From Gnetum montanum (Eukaryota; Streptophyta; Gnetopsida; Gnetales; Gnetaceae): 64,000 nucleotides of DNA. The notes under the pieces were generated by a model. That model saw nothing but the letters and a program-made list of their open reading frames with translations, had not been told where the DNA came from and did no database searches. A program made the position numbers and the translations under genes. The DNA lies in NCBI GenBank assembly GCA_015680685.1, contig MNCI01003446.1:47513-111512 (forward strand), read 5' to 3'. Below, in pieces: positions 50,392 through 62,449 of this stretch. Each line of letters begins with the position of its first letter. Positions within the stretch are counted from its first letter, which is position 1.

Positions 50392-53300
50392 TTAAAGTTT
50401 TAGAAATTTTTTGATTTTTCTTAATTTAATGTTAGGAGTAACACTGGTAGGTATGATTTTGTACTCAGCGTCCCCTTCGCTGATCACGTTGAATGGTAAT
50501 TCAGCCCAAGGGACGTCTGATGGAATAGGCTCTATGTTGGCGTCTTCTAGTGTTTTCGTATGTTCAGTAGTCTCGATGTTTTTTGTAGTTTCTAGGTTAG
50601 GCGGTATATGTACCATTTCAGGTTCAGGTGTTTCTGTGCTAGGTGAAGTTTCTTTTGCGTCTAATGGATCATTGTCTACTGGTTGCATGCAACTTTGTTT
50701 TTCCTTTGTGTCATCCTATTTAGGTTCTTCAAACTTAACCTCCAAGCCTTGATTTATATCCGTATGTGACGAGATGGTAGGTGTAGCGGCTTCCTTGTGT
50801 ATGATGATTTCACCGCCTTCATAAGGCAGGTGGATCTCTTGGTGTATGGGGGAAGATACTGCTTTGAGTTGGGCCAGCTAGGATCTTCCTAATATTAAAT
50901 TGAACCCTAGCATTTCATCGATGACAACAAAGTCAACAAACGTGGGGAAACGATCCCCTGATATAAAGTCCAAAGTTATGGTGCCTTTTACTACTATGCG
51001 TGATCCACTAAATGATTTTAAACATGTGGTGGAGGCTGGTATAATTAGTTCCGTAAGCCCTAATTGTTCAATGACGGGATAGGGTACTATGTTTTTGGCA
51101 GCTCCGTCATCTACATGCACTCGATGTATTTTGAATTGATTTACTTGTATCGTTATGAACATAGGTGCGATTGTTACTTCTCCTATTTTCTCATCAATTT
51201 TGATGTTGTTAGTGTGGAAGCCTAGTGATTTAGAAGTTGATCCTTGAGGTGAATACATTACCGCATGAATTGAAAGTTCATTTGGGGGTAAGTCTTCGCT
51301 TACTGGGATCGATGTCAACATGCGTACTAGGGCTTCACGATGAGTTTGAGAGGTTAACATCAAGTCATATAGGCTTAATGAAGTGTTTTTCTATTTAAGT
51401 GCCTGTGTGACCTGTGTTAGGACTGTTGCTAAATCTTTACTATTAGGTGTATGCTTGTTAGTGGTTACCTGGTCCATCAGGCCCAACAGTTTTATCTCAT
51501 GTGTAGCTGGTTTGACGTTTTCTTCTGCAGTCGTTGATCTGGATATATCATGTATTCCTAATGATTCTCCCTTATAGCTCATGTTTGGTTCATTATTAGG
51601 TGATGTCATGGGTACTACACTTAATGGATTAGGCTTGGGGGGTCCTAAGGTAAGTCGTTGATGTTCTTTCTCTAGGCGTTCCTGTGTGAGCCTATCTGCC
51701 AAGCGTTCTCACATGTGGCACGGGGGAATATTTGGTTTCTGAACATCAGGTTGCTTTGGAACCCGTATGAGGTATGGAGTAGGACAGGGTTGCGATTGGA
51801 TGGTTGAAGGTGGTTGAGTGTCAAGCTGCCTAGGCACCCTAACAATATATGGGGTCGGTCTATTCTATGTTTGCGGAGTGGAAGGTTGGTGGTTATCAGG
51901 ATGTTTGGGTATCCTGACAACATATGGAGTTGGTCTAGTTGGGGGCTGTGCCTTCGTCGTTGTAACCGTAGGTGGCACCTGGACTACATAGGGAGCAGGC
52001 CAGGTAAGAGGTTGCGTGTTTGAGGTTGTAGTGGTAGGAGGTACACACACTACATATGGTTTGTCTTGTGGTGGTACGGTATAGGTTGCCACTGTAGGGG
52101 GTATCCGGATGACATAGGGTCTTTGCGGGATAGGCAAGTTATATGGAGGGTATGACGATTGAGGTACGGGTGTTTGTGCAGTGGGAGGAGTACAGGCTAC
52201 AAAGGGTCTCCTAGGTGTTTGTCATTCATCATCTAAATAAATGGTGTTAATTACGTATGGTGATTCCTTAGTATTTAGTGGGTCTTTATATACGTCCATG
52301 GATTGGTTTTACGGTTGGACTAGGTTGGACTCATCGAAAGTTATTTCGCCCCTATCTATCATTCGTTGAATGTCTTGTTTCAGGGCAAAACAAAAATCAG
52401 TACCATGTCCATTACGTTGATGGTACTCATAATACCTATCAAGCCTAAAGCCTTTTGGGACAGGAGGCTCGTTAGGTGTGGCCAAGCCTAGATTCTTGAC
52501 CAATTCACAGAATCAATCATGTCTTTGAATAGCTACAGGAGACATCTGCTTGTGTTTCATCATTCCATCCTTCAAAATTTGGTCAAATAGTTGAGAAGGT
52601 TTCATAGGTAGTGGTGTGTATTGAGAGGGATCTTTCCTCTCAAAGTTTCGGGCATGACCTGTTGTTATAGTTTGTGATGTAGAAGGTTCGGGTGGAGTGG
52701 CGGGAGCTGGTCTAGTATAGTTAGCAGGGGTAGCAGGCGGTTTGTCTTGTTGTCTCGTGCTCGTTTGTTGTGTTTCTGCTACTGCTACTATAGTTTTCTT
52801 AGCCTTTTCTTTGTCTTTATTGTTATGTTGGTTTTTAAATGCTGCATAGGCTGGGTCATGACTATTTTGCGCAGCTTCTTCAATATTCTTTATTTGTAAA
52901 AATGCTTGGCTAAGAGTTCATGCGTTAAGATAGTACAGTTTGGACTTCACAAAATCATTAACGGCCCCCTTTAGAATAGTGAGGAGGTAAATCCTTGGGA
53001 TTGGCTCATGGAGCTCATTGAGGGCAGCACTCCACCTTTGAATAAATTTTTGAACAAGTTCAAGCGGTGCTTGCTTGACCTGTATGAGGCTGTCAAGTGT
53101 TGCTTCAGGCTTCAAGTTATACTTGAACCTGGTAATGAATTGGTGTAATAAATCTTCCAAAGAAGCTATGGAGTTTTGGGGCAAAGCTCGATACCAATCA
53201 AGTGCTCTCCCTATGAGGGACATGGGGAACACTCGCAAGATGGCATGTGGCCATGCCTGAAGCAACACGCACTGTAGTCTAAACGTTACAAGATGGGCAT

Positions 53301-54618
53301 TGGGGTCTATTTCCCTATTGTATTTGGTTAACGTGGGTAGGGAAACACCTTTAGGTAATGTTAGAGGTGGAATTGAAGAGCTGATAGGGTCATCTTGATA
53401 GAAATCTACTATCTTAAGCTCTTTGTCGATAGCTGCTTTGAGGTGCTTGACCTCATCAGTTAGCTCTTGCATCAGTTTTTTGGCTTCAACCTAGTCTTGG
53501 GCATTAGGCAAGATAGTAGATTGATTATGTTGTGTCATATACAAGTTAGATCGTTGCACAGTGGGCTGGAAAGAGGAGAGTTGAGTGGTTGGAGGTTGCG
53601 CTTGTGGAATATTCATGGTAGGTGCTACTAAGGGTATCATACTGTAAGGAAAGGGTTGTTGTTGTTGTTGTTGCTGTACTTGAGGGATGTTCATGGATGG
53701 AACTATAGGAGGTGGTATGTTGTAGTGAGGAGGTTGATGTGGTTGCATACCAGTCGTAGCCCATTGCCCAGTCATATTTTGTGAGGGAGCACCCTGAACT
53801 TGTTGAGTTGAAGTGGTGAAGGATGCTCCTTGAGTTTGGATCCGTGGTATCTAGTGCGTGGATGTAGAAGCTAGTATCACATACGGCATCTCGATCACTC
53901 GGGGTGGGAAAGTTACTCCCACATTATTTTGAGGGGGGTGTTGTTGGGGTTGTATTTGTAAGAAAGGGGGTGACATGGTAATGGGAGGAATGGTGGTGAT
54001 GGGTATATTAAATTGGGTATCGGTCACTAGGAGAGTGGAAACAACAGTGAATGATTCTTGTTGAGGCACATATGCTTGAGTCGTTTTAAATGAATGGAGA
54101 GACATAGTATCCCTTGTGAAGGAATGAAATAACGGGTTTTCATATGTGTGTGGACTGAGAGTATGGTATGAATCCTTGTGTTCGAACTGAGCCGTGAAAT
54201 CATCCTCCTCCTCTAATTGAGAATTTACTATGGGCTGGTCTAGAGATTGGCTCTTTACCAGGAGGAGCTATGAGATGAGCTCAGAATAATGCTCTGGAAG
54301 AGGGATGATGTCATATGGGTAGGGGATGAACTCATGTCCTCCCTTATGAATCAGTTCATACTATTTCTTAGTCTGCAACTCAGTTTGATCTACTGCCAGG
54401 CCAGCTTGTATCTTCATGCATATAAAGTTATACTGTTCCTGTGTTATGGCGTTGAATGATGGATTCTTCCCTTGCAGTCTAAGAGATCGGCGAGGTTCTC
54501 CCTGGGGATTAACCTCGCCGTGGGCCCCTATGGGTTGCATAATGGGTATCGGCATCGTCGTGGGGTCAACAGTATCTGAAATGGACTTGGTTGAAACGTT
54601 GGTGTTGGCAATATTCAT
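50392..54618 (-). pseudogene. gag-protease of element C
   Basis: One frame of 1409 codons from ATG 54618 (MNIANTNVSTKSISD) to the stop at 50392-50394 has few stops and no net frameshift. Capsid region 53472-52918: DPNAHLVTFRLQCVLLQAW, GRALDWYRALPQNSIAS, LVQKFIQRWSAALNELHEP. Zinc knuckle near 52440: YEYHQRNGHGTDFC, where the first Cys is Tyr. Then seven Pro-rich units with a PYVVRVP-like core (about 52215-51740). The protease near 51110 keeps VDDGAAKNIVPYPVIEQLGL with the active-site D-D-G-A and ends FNLILGRS. The C-terminal tail (FNVISEGDAEYKI) ends at the same place as in B, showing that the stop before RT is an ancestral feature and not decay. Confidence 0.85.
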
Positions 54619-55131
54619 GATGAAAAGGTCATAAATGTAACAAGGTGGAAGGGAGACAATGTCAGGGCATACAGGTGAGGATTTGGCCAAGTATGAAATG
54701 GGTATACTTATCAGCGTACACCTAAGTTGGTAGCATGCAACCTGTTTACACAGCGTATGGATTGGGTCCCAGCGTACAGGCTTCAATGACCAGCGTACAG
54801 AAACTGGTCACAGCGTGTGAACTGAGGTAACAGCGTGGGGGCTGGAAATGTCTGCATAAAGCTAGAGTGGTCAATGTGTTGCAAATGGTTGTAGCGTGTA
54901 GACAGGGTCTACAGCATGCAGGTAAGCTGGGAAGCGTGTAGACAGGGTCTACAGCTTGCAGGTAACCTGGGCAACGTGTAGATGCTGAGATTGCTGCGGA
55001 ATAGGATGCAGATTCAGAGAGTTACAAAATCAGAGTTATGCATACACAGTGTAAATCTGAGGAAACTCAGTGGTAAATCAGAAGCACAAGGGACGAGTGT
55101 GTGAGATCAGAGTAGATTTAAACAGTTTCAT
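54619..55131 (-). other. Leader of element C with short tandem repeat
   Basis: The leader lies between primer site and gag. Around 54894-54980 a unit containing 'agcgtgtagacagggtctac' followed by 'agcatgcaggtaagctggg' occurs about twice. 'cagcgtacag' and 'cagcgtgtg' words recur from 54715. The repeat differs from that of element B although the place is the same. Confidence 0.65.
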
Positions 55132-55149
55132 GCCCTCCTTCTAGCGTCA
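55132..55149 (-). other. Primer-binding site of element C
   Basis: The minus strand reads TGACGCTAGAAGGAGGGC, five bases (CAAAA) after the end of the 5' LTR, matching element B in sequence and spacing. Confidence 0.65.
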
Positions 55150-55154
55150 TTTTG

Positions 55155-56652
55155 TGTACTTTCTGAAATCATCGGTGCCCGGCTGGAATGAAAAAGACAC
55201 CGAGAGATCCACAGACAGACATAGAAGACCCTACCTTCGCTTGAGGGTGAACTGGAACTGATGAAGGTAGAGTACCTTGGGTGGTCCGCACATGGATCAG
55301 ACAAGAATTTCCTTGAACGTATACCAATATGCAATACGTTGGGTTATGGGTAAACGGTGTAATAAAGGTAAACCAGAACGTAAACATGCAAGGATGTAAA
55401 CAAGAGGTAAACAAGAACGAATGAAAACTGTAGCAAATATTAGCCAAAAATGTAGCAATATTATTGCATGATGAAAATTACAATGCACCAGTCTAAATGC
55501 AGTTGTAGATCTGGCACAAGGCGGATGAAGAGCCCTGATGGATGCGGAGGGGTGATGGTATGCTGGTTTAAACTGTAGGTACAGTGTGGAGGCTATATTC
55601 TCAACATTCAAGGTCAAAGTCTAGTGTACAAGATGGGTGTTCTGGATGTTCTCAGCGTGGATTGCCCAAATTTTTTTTTTGCCTCGATTCTTTAATTTTT
55701 CAAACCCTTATCTGGTCAAAAATCTAGGTTTTTGTACAAGTTTGGGCGTTAAACTCAGATCTAAGATGGGATGATTGGCTATGGGGTGCCAGAATTTTGG
55801 ATTGGGTGACATGTGGAGCGTCGACCGAGTGCAACAGAATGAAACTTTACAAGTGTGCGGTGTGCCAGCGTGTACACACTGGGCGTGTAGGGCCAAAAAT
55901 GACCCTTCTTATGCCTAAAATTGATGTTTCTGGAGCCATTGGACTTGTAGATTTATTTACCATGCCTTGGGGGCTGACTCCATGTCAAAATCTTGCCTAA
56001 AATGATCGATCAACCCTGTTCAAAGTGGTGCATGCTAGGCTACATGCTGGGCATGCAGTCCAGTGTACAGGCATGAAAGTGCCACTTTTCAAAGTAAAAA
56101 CTTGATCTTTGGGAGCCCAAGATGATTCTTGATAGTTTCTTTACCTCTAGGAGTTGATTGGCTATGAAAATCATGCTCTGAGTGTTTGTTTTGGTCTGTC
56201 TATGATGGTACACGCTGGACGTGCACGCTAGGCGTGTAGGCCAACGTGCAGGCATGAAAACCCATTATTTGGAGCCCAAAAGTTGAATTTCAAGTGCCTG
56301 AGAGCTATTGGGGACCTTGGGAAGGTCTTGGGGGGTTCATACTCTTGATTCAAACATGTTTTGACTCATTTTTGGAGCTGAAAAGTTGCTACACGCTGAG
56401 CTGCACGCTGAGCTATACGTTGGGCATGCAGGCCTGTGTGCAAGAAGTATACTTAGTCAAAACTAAGTGTTTTGAGTTTGAAACCTGCAGTTCTTGTTGC
56501 TAGATGTTGATGTAGTCTCCAATGGATCTCGGGGAACTCTTTCTTGTTCAATTATTGCTCCGTTTGATGTTGTTTTTGAGGCTTTCAAGCTTGGTCATGA
56601 CTTAACTCAATTTCTGTCTACAAGTGTTAGCCAAAATTTTTGTGGTGTTTCA
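55155..56652 (-). repeat. 5' LTR of element C
   Basis: On the plus strand it runs from TGTACTTTCTGAAATC to GTGGTGTTTCA, followed by gagag (56653-56657). It has 1498 bp and aligns throughout with 39373-40869, including 'gacatgtggagcgtcgacc' and 'tgagctgcac' motifs. Confidence 0.9.
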
Positions 56653-56849
56653 GAGAGCTAAAGAACCTTGGTAATATTTTGGCCACAAGAACTTCAAATT
56701 ATTTAGTAAACATATAGAGAATGTGGGTAGGCATTAACCATATTTAATCTAAGTTATAAGTATCTAGAGGATGCCACCAAAGTCCAAGATTTTAGCAAGT
56801 CCCAATACACCAAAATTTAGCATAAGGAAGTGGATACATTAGAAGCCTA

Positions 56850-58200
56850 GTTAAAATATGTTCGGATTCCAGGTCAAATACACTAGCTAATGTATGAATC
56901 AACATGGAAAATCTTAAGAACACCTACTACTTATTAAGTAAGTTCATACATTATTAGAAATGATCCTAAACGCTATCAATCCTTTTGAAAAAACCTAGGC
57001 ACTGAGATGGAAATCTCAAATCTTTTAAAACCTATCAATACTTGTTAAAAAGTTTTCAAACTTGATATATACATTGGTAGTCACATCAATTATGTTGGTT
57101 AACATGAATATCAACATGAGAACATTAAGAAACCTACAATTTTGGTTTTACAGTTTCACAAACCACAAATCTTACTCTAGAATCCTAGGCATAGACCCAA
57201 AAGATTGCAAGGCTAGAGAATTGAATAAAAAAAACCTTAAAGTTGGCCAAGATGGACTCCACACTTTGGATGTTGCTGAAAAATATGTTGGTCAATGTGT
57301 ATACCAATGTAAGAATCCAAATAATATCCAAAACTTAGTTAGTATAAGCCTAGAAACTATAGATCTTTTCTCAGAACCTTGGCCACTTTACTTGGAGGCT
57401 GGAAGGATTAGGACTAAGTTGAAAAATCCCCCTAAAATTATCAAGTTTCATTCATATGTTGGGTGTTGATGCCAAATACGTTGGCCAACAGGTATACCAA
57501 TGTAAGAATACAAATAAACTTCAATCTTGGTTTCCATAGCCTCATAAATCATAGATTTTTTGTCAAAACCCTAGTTGTTGCCTTAGAAGTTCCAGAGTAT
57601 CAATAGTTCGATCAAAAACATTGTAAACGAGTCCAAAGGTATTTGTACATTGAGTGTTAATTCCTCACATGTTGGTTGACTTCTAAACAAAAATTTGGAT
57701 AGTAGAAAGCCTTTTACATCAATGGACGTAATCTCAAACAATGTAAATCTCTCTCTCTCTCTTCCTAACATTGGCATGAGAATTTAGCAAAATCCAAGCT
57801 ATGATTGAAACTTCATCAAACATTTCCACAAAAACTAAATACGTTGGGCCAATGTATATGCCCATGTGAGGACATCAAAAAGTATTTAATTTTCTCCAAA
57901 CAACTCCAAAATGGCAAATTTCTTCACTAAACCATAGGTGCTATAGTGGAAGACTTCAAACTTCTAAAATTTGATCAAAATTCCATTTCCAACCTTGCAG
58001 ACAACTCAAATAAGCTGGAAATCAAGCTAAATACATTGGTTAACGTGAATACCAATGTATGGAAGTCATTACCACTAAAAGAAAGCTCAAACACCATTAC
58101 AATGTGTCCACATGCCAAAAGCCTAACCCAGAGTAATCACAAGTTGCCTTGGTGGGTCTTGCAAGCTAAAATCAAGCCCAATTTATCACCATGTTGAGAG
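56850..58200. repeat. Degenerate tandem array with about 190-bp period
   Basis: A landmark of the form 'aaatacgttggccaatgtataccaatg' recurs near 57090, 57287, 57477, 57670, 57848 and 58033, with an eroded copy near 56886, giving periods of 183-197 bp. Between landmarks each unit has a 'cctaggca...ctcaaa' block and a 'gatcaa...' block in the same order. Identity between units is low, as in an old satellite. A 135-codon frame at 57062-57469 crosses the array and is not a gene. 57752-57766 is a CT microsatellite. Confidence 0.75.
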
Positions 58201-58279
58201 AATGATTCATTCATGTTGGGAAAATAAGTATTAGCCTTTTAAAATAATTTTACCAAAAAAAAATCACTTTTCATGTAGT

Positions 58280-58570
58280 TTACTCCTAGTTTTTACAAGC
58301 TTTCTCTATTTTTACAACCTTTTTTTGTTTTATTAATTTTTCCTAGCTTTTTTATTATTTCAAAATTTAAAACCTCATTTCTTTAACTTTTTTTTCATTA
58401 TTTGAATAATTTACAACTTTTTTTCTTTAGCTTTTTACTCAGCTTAATAGTTTACAACCTATTTTCCTTATCTTTTTACGAATTTTGATAATTTGCAACC
58501 AGTTTTCTTTAAGCTTTCACCTATTTTGGTAACTTATAATTGATTTTCATTAAACTTTAGTTATCCCTAT
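58280..58570. repeat. 41-bp T-rich tandem repeat
   Basis: Units begin at 58405, 58446, 58487 and 58528 with an exact 41-bp step and the form 'aataatttacaacttttttt' plus 'ctttagctttttac'. Two or more eroded units precede them. Confidence 0.85.
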
Positions 58571-58639
58571 TATAAAAATATTAAATAAAAATAAATTATT
58601 TTTATTTATACTATTTCTAGCTTAGTGCAACCTTATTTG

Positions 58640-58965
58640 ACCAAGTTTGACCTAGTCAACATAATTTGGTCTCATTTGGTATCAACTGATATCATTTGAT
58701 GATATTTCACACCATTTTTGGCATTGTTTGACCTTGCTTGGCCCTCATTTATACTATTTTGCATCATTTTGACATCATTTGACATTAGTTGATATCATTT
58801 AGATTCATTGTTCATAGTGTTGACTTCATTAGGCCATGTTGGAAACCATTCAATATCATTTCACATTATCTCAACCTCATTTTTCATCATTTAACATCAT
58901 TTCTTCATTGTTACAACTTCATTTGTTGTCATTTGATATCATTTTAGAAGCATAATCCTTATGCT
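58640..58965. repeat. Degenerate short repeat rich in TCATTTGACATCATTT
   Basis: Words such as 'atcatttgatg', 'catcatttgaca' and 'atcattt' recur every 10-22 bp with substitutions, a decayed minisatellite. No gene is present. Confidence 0.65.
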
Positions 58966-58969
58966 AGTT

Positions 58970-60331
58970 CATTACATACACTCATAACTTGCATGTCTCA
59001 AAGCAAGAGAAATTCTCTAAAGTAGTTCTTGAGGATTCATAAGACCTTGGTCGATATTTTTAGGAGATGCAATAGTTGAGAAAATGGAATATCTCTTGGG
59101 ATGATGTGTAGCAAAATCTTAAGCATATTAGCCAATTAGTTAAGCATAAGGTTTTAACAAAAATGTGTGGTCTAATGTAAAAGGCAAGAGATAATTTTAT
59201 TTACATTAAATTATATCTAATAAATAAAATGTAAAAGCTCACTATCTCTTAGCTACTATTCTAATCAAGTATTGGAATGGTATTAGCAAGTTTTGCTGAA
59301 GTTTTCATCATCTTAGAATTGAAAGTGGAAGATGGGTTCAACTCCCCTAGAAAGAGTGCATTTGTAGGCTGTGCAAATTAGGAGCCCTTGAAGATGAGTT
59401 ATATGTGTTTCTTTCTTATGCTGTGACTACCTATTTGAGACAACATTATAATATTACAGCAAAAAACTAATTTTTTTGGGTGCCCCCATTGGTTCTTGGT
59501 CACCAAATGTAATATCTCCCCAATAGATCCTATGGGTCTTGGGACATAGTTTCAACTTCAATTTCATAAAGGCTTAGCTGATTTGTTGTATCAACATTGC
59601 TTAATTGACTAAGCCTATGCTATGTTGATGCAAATAGGTTACAATTCACTTGTGTTTATACATTGTTTTGGTCATTAATATAGCCAAACTCTTGTAATTT
59701 GTTTCTGTAGTCTATTAATAGTTAATAGTTAGCAAGTGCCTGATTGTATGTAGACGTAATTCATAAATAGTAAGAAGATTGATATTGATTCGCCTTCATT
59801 CATAAATGAACATAGAATTTAGTTTGAATGTAATTCATTGTAGCACTTTACATTAGCATAAAATTCCGTTTCAATGCAATATAGAATTAAAAAGCAAAGC
59901 ATGTTACCCCATGGTTTTTTAGCGTACCGAAAACCCAGGGAATATTCTATTACGCCAATCAAGCCAAGCCATTGCTTTACGACTCTTCATTCTTCATTGA
60001 TTGGTATAGTACAGAACATGGCAAAGGGCGTTCAAACATTGAATCTCCGCAAAAGACGGAGCGAGAAGCAAACCCTAGAACAAGATTCAATCCCCATTCC
60101 ATTTGCCCAGATAATCAACGAAAGGCAATGGCAGCAGCAGGCATCCACTTTGAGGGTGGGGCACGTGTAAGACACAAATTACTAGTGTACACGAAAGAAA
60201 GAAAAAAAACGGAAAAAGACGGAGATGGATGGACGCAGAGGGAAGAAGAGAAGAAAAGAAAAGAAAAGAAAAAGGGAAGACAGAGAATCTGCTGCATATG
60301 CATCATCACCAGGACAGGAACTGAGAGCGAG
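58970..60331. other. Intergenic DNA and 3' flank of the glycosyltransferase gene
   Basis: 58970-59870 is AT-rich with no supported gene. 60180-60331 is the pyrimidine-rich 3' UTR on the minus strand (runs of TTTTC at 60243-60275). I could not pick a convincing polyadenylation signal. Confidence 0.4.
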
Positions 60332-62449
60332 TCAGTCGGCGCGCGTGCAGTTTCCGGGAAGAAGGAAGGAGAAACGACGAGGATTCTGGAGCACATGGGC
60401 GGGCAGATGAACGGCGGAGAAGGAGCGAGGAACAGGGCCCAACTTGGCGATCATCCGCTGGAAAGTGTGCTCCTCGGGCAGCATATCGAACAAGTCGGAG
60501 CCGGAGCAGATGAGTTCCTGGATGCGTCGCTGATCCAGAAAATACGAGAAACGGACGCGGTCGCTGTGGCTGTACGCCTGCATTTTGAAGACGAAGTCGG
60601 AGATGCGCCTGAAGCAGAAGCTGCAGTGCCAGCCGGAGTCGGCCAGAAGCAGATCGCTCGCACGGAGGTGGCCGTAGCGAGTTTGGCCGGGCCTGTACAC
60701 GTGAACGGAGGCTCGCCACGAATGGTCGCCCTGCAAGAACTCGTACGAGTAGAGGTAGTCGCGCATCTGCAAATGCAGAACTCCGGGAATGCCGTCGCAC
60801 CATCGCAGCAAATGGATGGTGTGCGCCGAGGGAACCTCGTCCACGTCCGACATGATGAGCAGGTCCCCGTCCTCGATTCCCGACTTTCTTATGAGTTTGT
60901 CCACGGCCACGCGCTGGAACGCCTCCTCCACGAACGGATGCGCCCCCGGCGCGCGCCTCCCTCCGTAGTTGTCGTAGTGAATTCTGTTCCTCGCGAAGCG
61001 GAAGCGCTCCTGGTTTTTGTTCTCGGCGAAGTACAGCGGCTTCGGCTGCCCCGTGAATGTGATGTTGGATTCCAGAATTATGAATGTGGTTATGTGTGGC
61101 TCCAGCTCTCGCCACCGTATCTCCAGCATGTCTACCTCGTTGCTGAATAGCACCGCATCGAATACTCGCCGTGGTGAAGCCCTTGGCGTCCATCCGTGCA
61201 ACTTGCAGAGATCTCCCACGCTGGCGTTGTCGTAGTAGTAGTGCTGGATTACGTGGAACGGCTTCGGCGGAGATTCCCACAGCGGTCTCAGGAAATATGT
61301 TATTTTCTGGTAGTGCAACCAGCCTCCTACAATGATGCTTGGCAGGATTATGAGCATGAACAATACGGACTTTATGTCTATCCCTCGCAACAAGCAGCAG
61401 CACAGCCTCTGTGCTTTCGCCACCAGGCCCAGCCTCGCTCGGCTTGATTCCTGCATAACCAACCATTTACAGCATACTGCCAACCTTTAGATAACGCCGC
61501 CCAACTGGTTTTGCTAATTTATGCTATCAATCAATGAATTTGCTCGGTCTTCGTGGACGCTAATGGGAGAACCATCAGGCACTCAATTTGAAAAGCAGGC
61601 ATTTCACGTTCAGAAAGCAGAGAAGAATCATCGTAGGTGTTGGGATTCGAACAAGTACATCAAGCAACCAACGGACGGACGAACGATCATGTGTGCAGAA
61701 GGAGAAGCAAAAGAGAGGGAGGGAGGGAGAGAGAGAAATATCGCAAAGTAAGATGCCGTCCCAGCAAACACGTCGAGGCACATGTGGTCTCTAAATCATT
61801 TTCCCACAACCGTTTCACAGACGGCGTAACCTCGTTCGGGATCACCGGAACGGTTACCGGAATGGAGAGAGCCAGAAGCAGGGTACAGGTGTCCCCATGG
61901 AACAGTCTCGGCATTCGCATAAAATCAGAGGTTCAGAGCGCCCAGCGCGGAATCATTTCCAACGCAATACAAATACGATACATTTTCTCTTGTCAGATAC
62001 AAATACCAGGGGGGATCGATGGATCGCAGGTTTTTCGAAGGTTTTATCTGGACACCTCTTTTAAAAAGGTACTATTTTCCGCGGCCATTTCACAGTTGAA
62101 CCGCTCATTAGACTCCCAAGTAACGGCTTTTGCGTTTAAATGCACACGAAATTCGTTTGCAAAAGAACAGCCTGAGACAACTACCTTGGAAAAAGAAAAA
62201 GAAACTAAAAAATAGCACATGAAATTAGATGATATCTCAGGCAAATCAATTTGCACTGAATATAACTTAAATGTTGCGACAGTTCTATTTGCTAATTAAG
62301 ACACCAAGCGTGCATCATGCGGTGATTCATTCAATTACTGAAGATTAGAACACCGAAGGAAAGGCTAAAATTTCGTGTACCTCTGCGCAGATACCGTCGC
62401 AGATTTCATCTGTTTTCTTCGAATGATGGTAGGAACCGCTATCGGCCAT
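60332..62449 (-). CDS. Beta-1,4-N-acetylglucosaminyltransferase family protein (GT17), two exons
   Basis: Join of 62449-62381 (exon 1, 23 codons) and 61450-60332 (exon 2), with a 930-bp intron that starts GTACAC and ends ATGCAG; the predicted protein has 395 residues. It resembles plant members of glycosyltransferase family 17, related to animal GnT-III, type II Golgi proteins thought to add N-acetylglucosamine to glycans. Seen: a membrane segment at about residues 51-68 (VLFMLIILPSIIVGGWL); the stem motif YFLRPLWESPPKPF; FDAVLFSNEVDMLEIRW; a DVDE metal/nucleotide-sugar motif at about 225-228 (LLIMSDVDEVPSAHT); LADSGWHCSFCFRRISDF; and the C-terminal FSAVHLPA...FLLPGNC. Length and both ends match the family, so it looks complete. 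Exon 2 is GC-rich, unlike its surroundings. Substrate is not known for plant members; enzymatic role is inferred. Confidence 0.92.
62381..62449 (-). CDS. Exon 1 of the GT17 gene
   Basis: This short exon encodes MADSGSYHHSKKTDEICDG and four more residues and ends GCAGAG|GTACAC. From memory it matches the small first exon of angiosperm homologues (a start followed by SKKTDDIC). The intron is in phase 0 and exon 2 continues with ESSRAR. An in-frame ATG four codons upstream (62461) is directly preceded by a TGA; the 62449 start is preferred because it fits the homologues and its context is ACATGGC. Confidence 0.85.

Larger units (their letters stand above)
39373..56652 (-). mobile_element. Element C: Tat/Ogre-like retrotransposon, integrase deleted
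   Basis: A 17.3-kb relative of B on the minus strand: 5' LTR (55155-56652), primer site, gag-protease (54618-50392), antisense gene on the plus strand (46029-49709), pol without integrase (44649-42141), polypurine tract, 3' LTR (39373-40869). The pentamer gagag is repeated exactly at 39368-39372 and 56653-56657, so the insertion is intact from end to end. LTR lengths are 1497 and 1498 bp; in a 175-bp sample they differ at about 11 positions, making C younger than B. It is tail-to-tail with B. Loss of integrase makes it non-autonomous. Confidence 0.9.

Noticed and set aside
57062-57469. 135-codon plus-strand frame
   Set aside because: It runs across the 190-bp tandem array and consists of repeat units; no protein motif is seen.
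59500-59870. Possible LTR of a copia-type element (ATAAATAG-like words, TGTAAT start)
   Set aside because: No second copy, primer site or pol remnant was found nearby.
59972-61150. 392-codon open frame on the plus strand over the GT17 exon
   Set aside because: It is antisense to a conserved protein; GC-rich exons often leave long open frames on the other strand. Its translation shows no motif and the GT17 frame fully explains the conservation.
60306-61466. 386-codon minus-strand frame overlapping GT17 in another phase
   Set aside because: It is an Arg/Ala/Gly-rich shadow of the GC-rich exon with no family motif.
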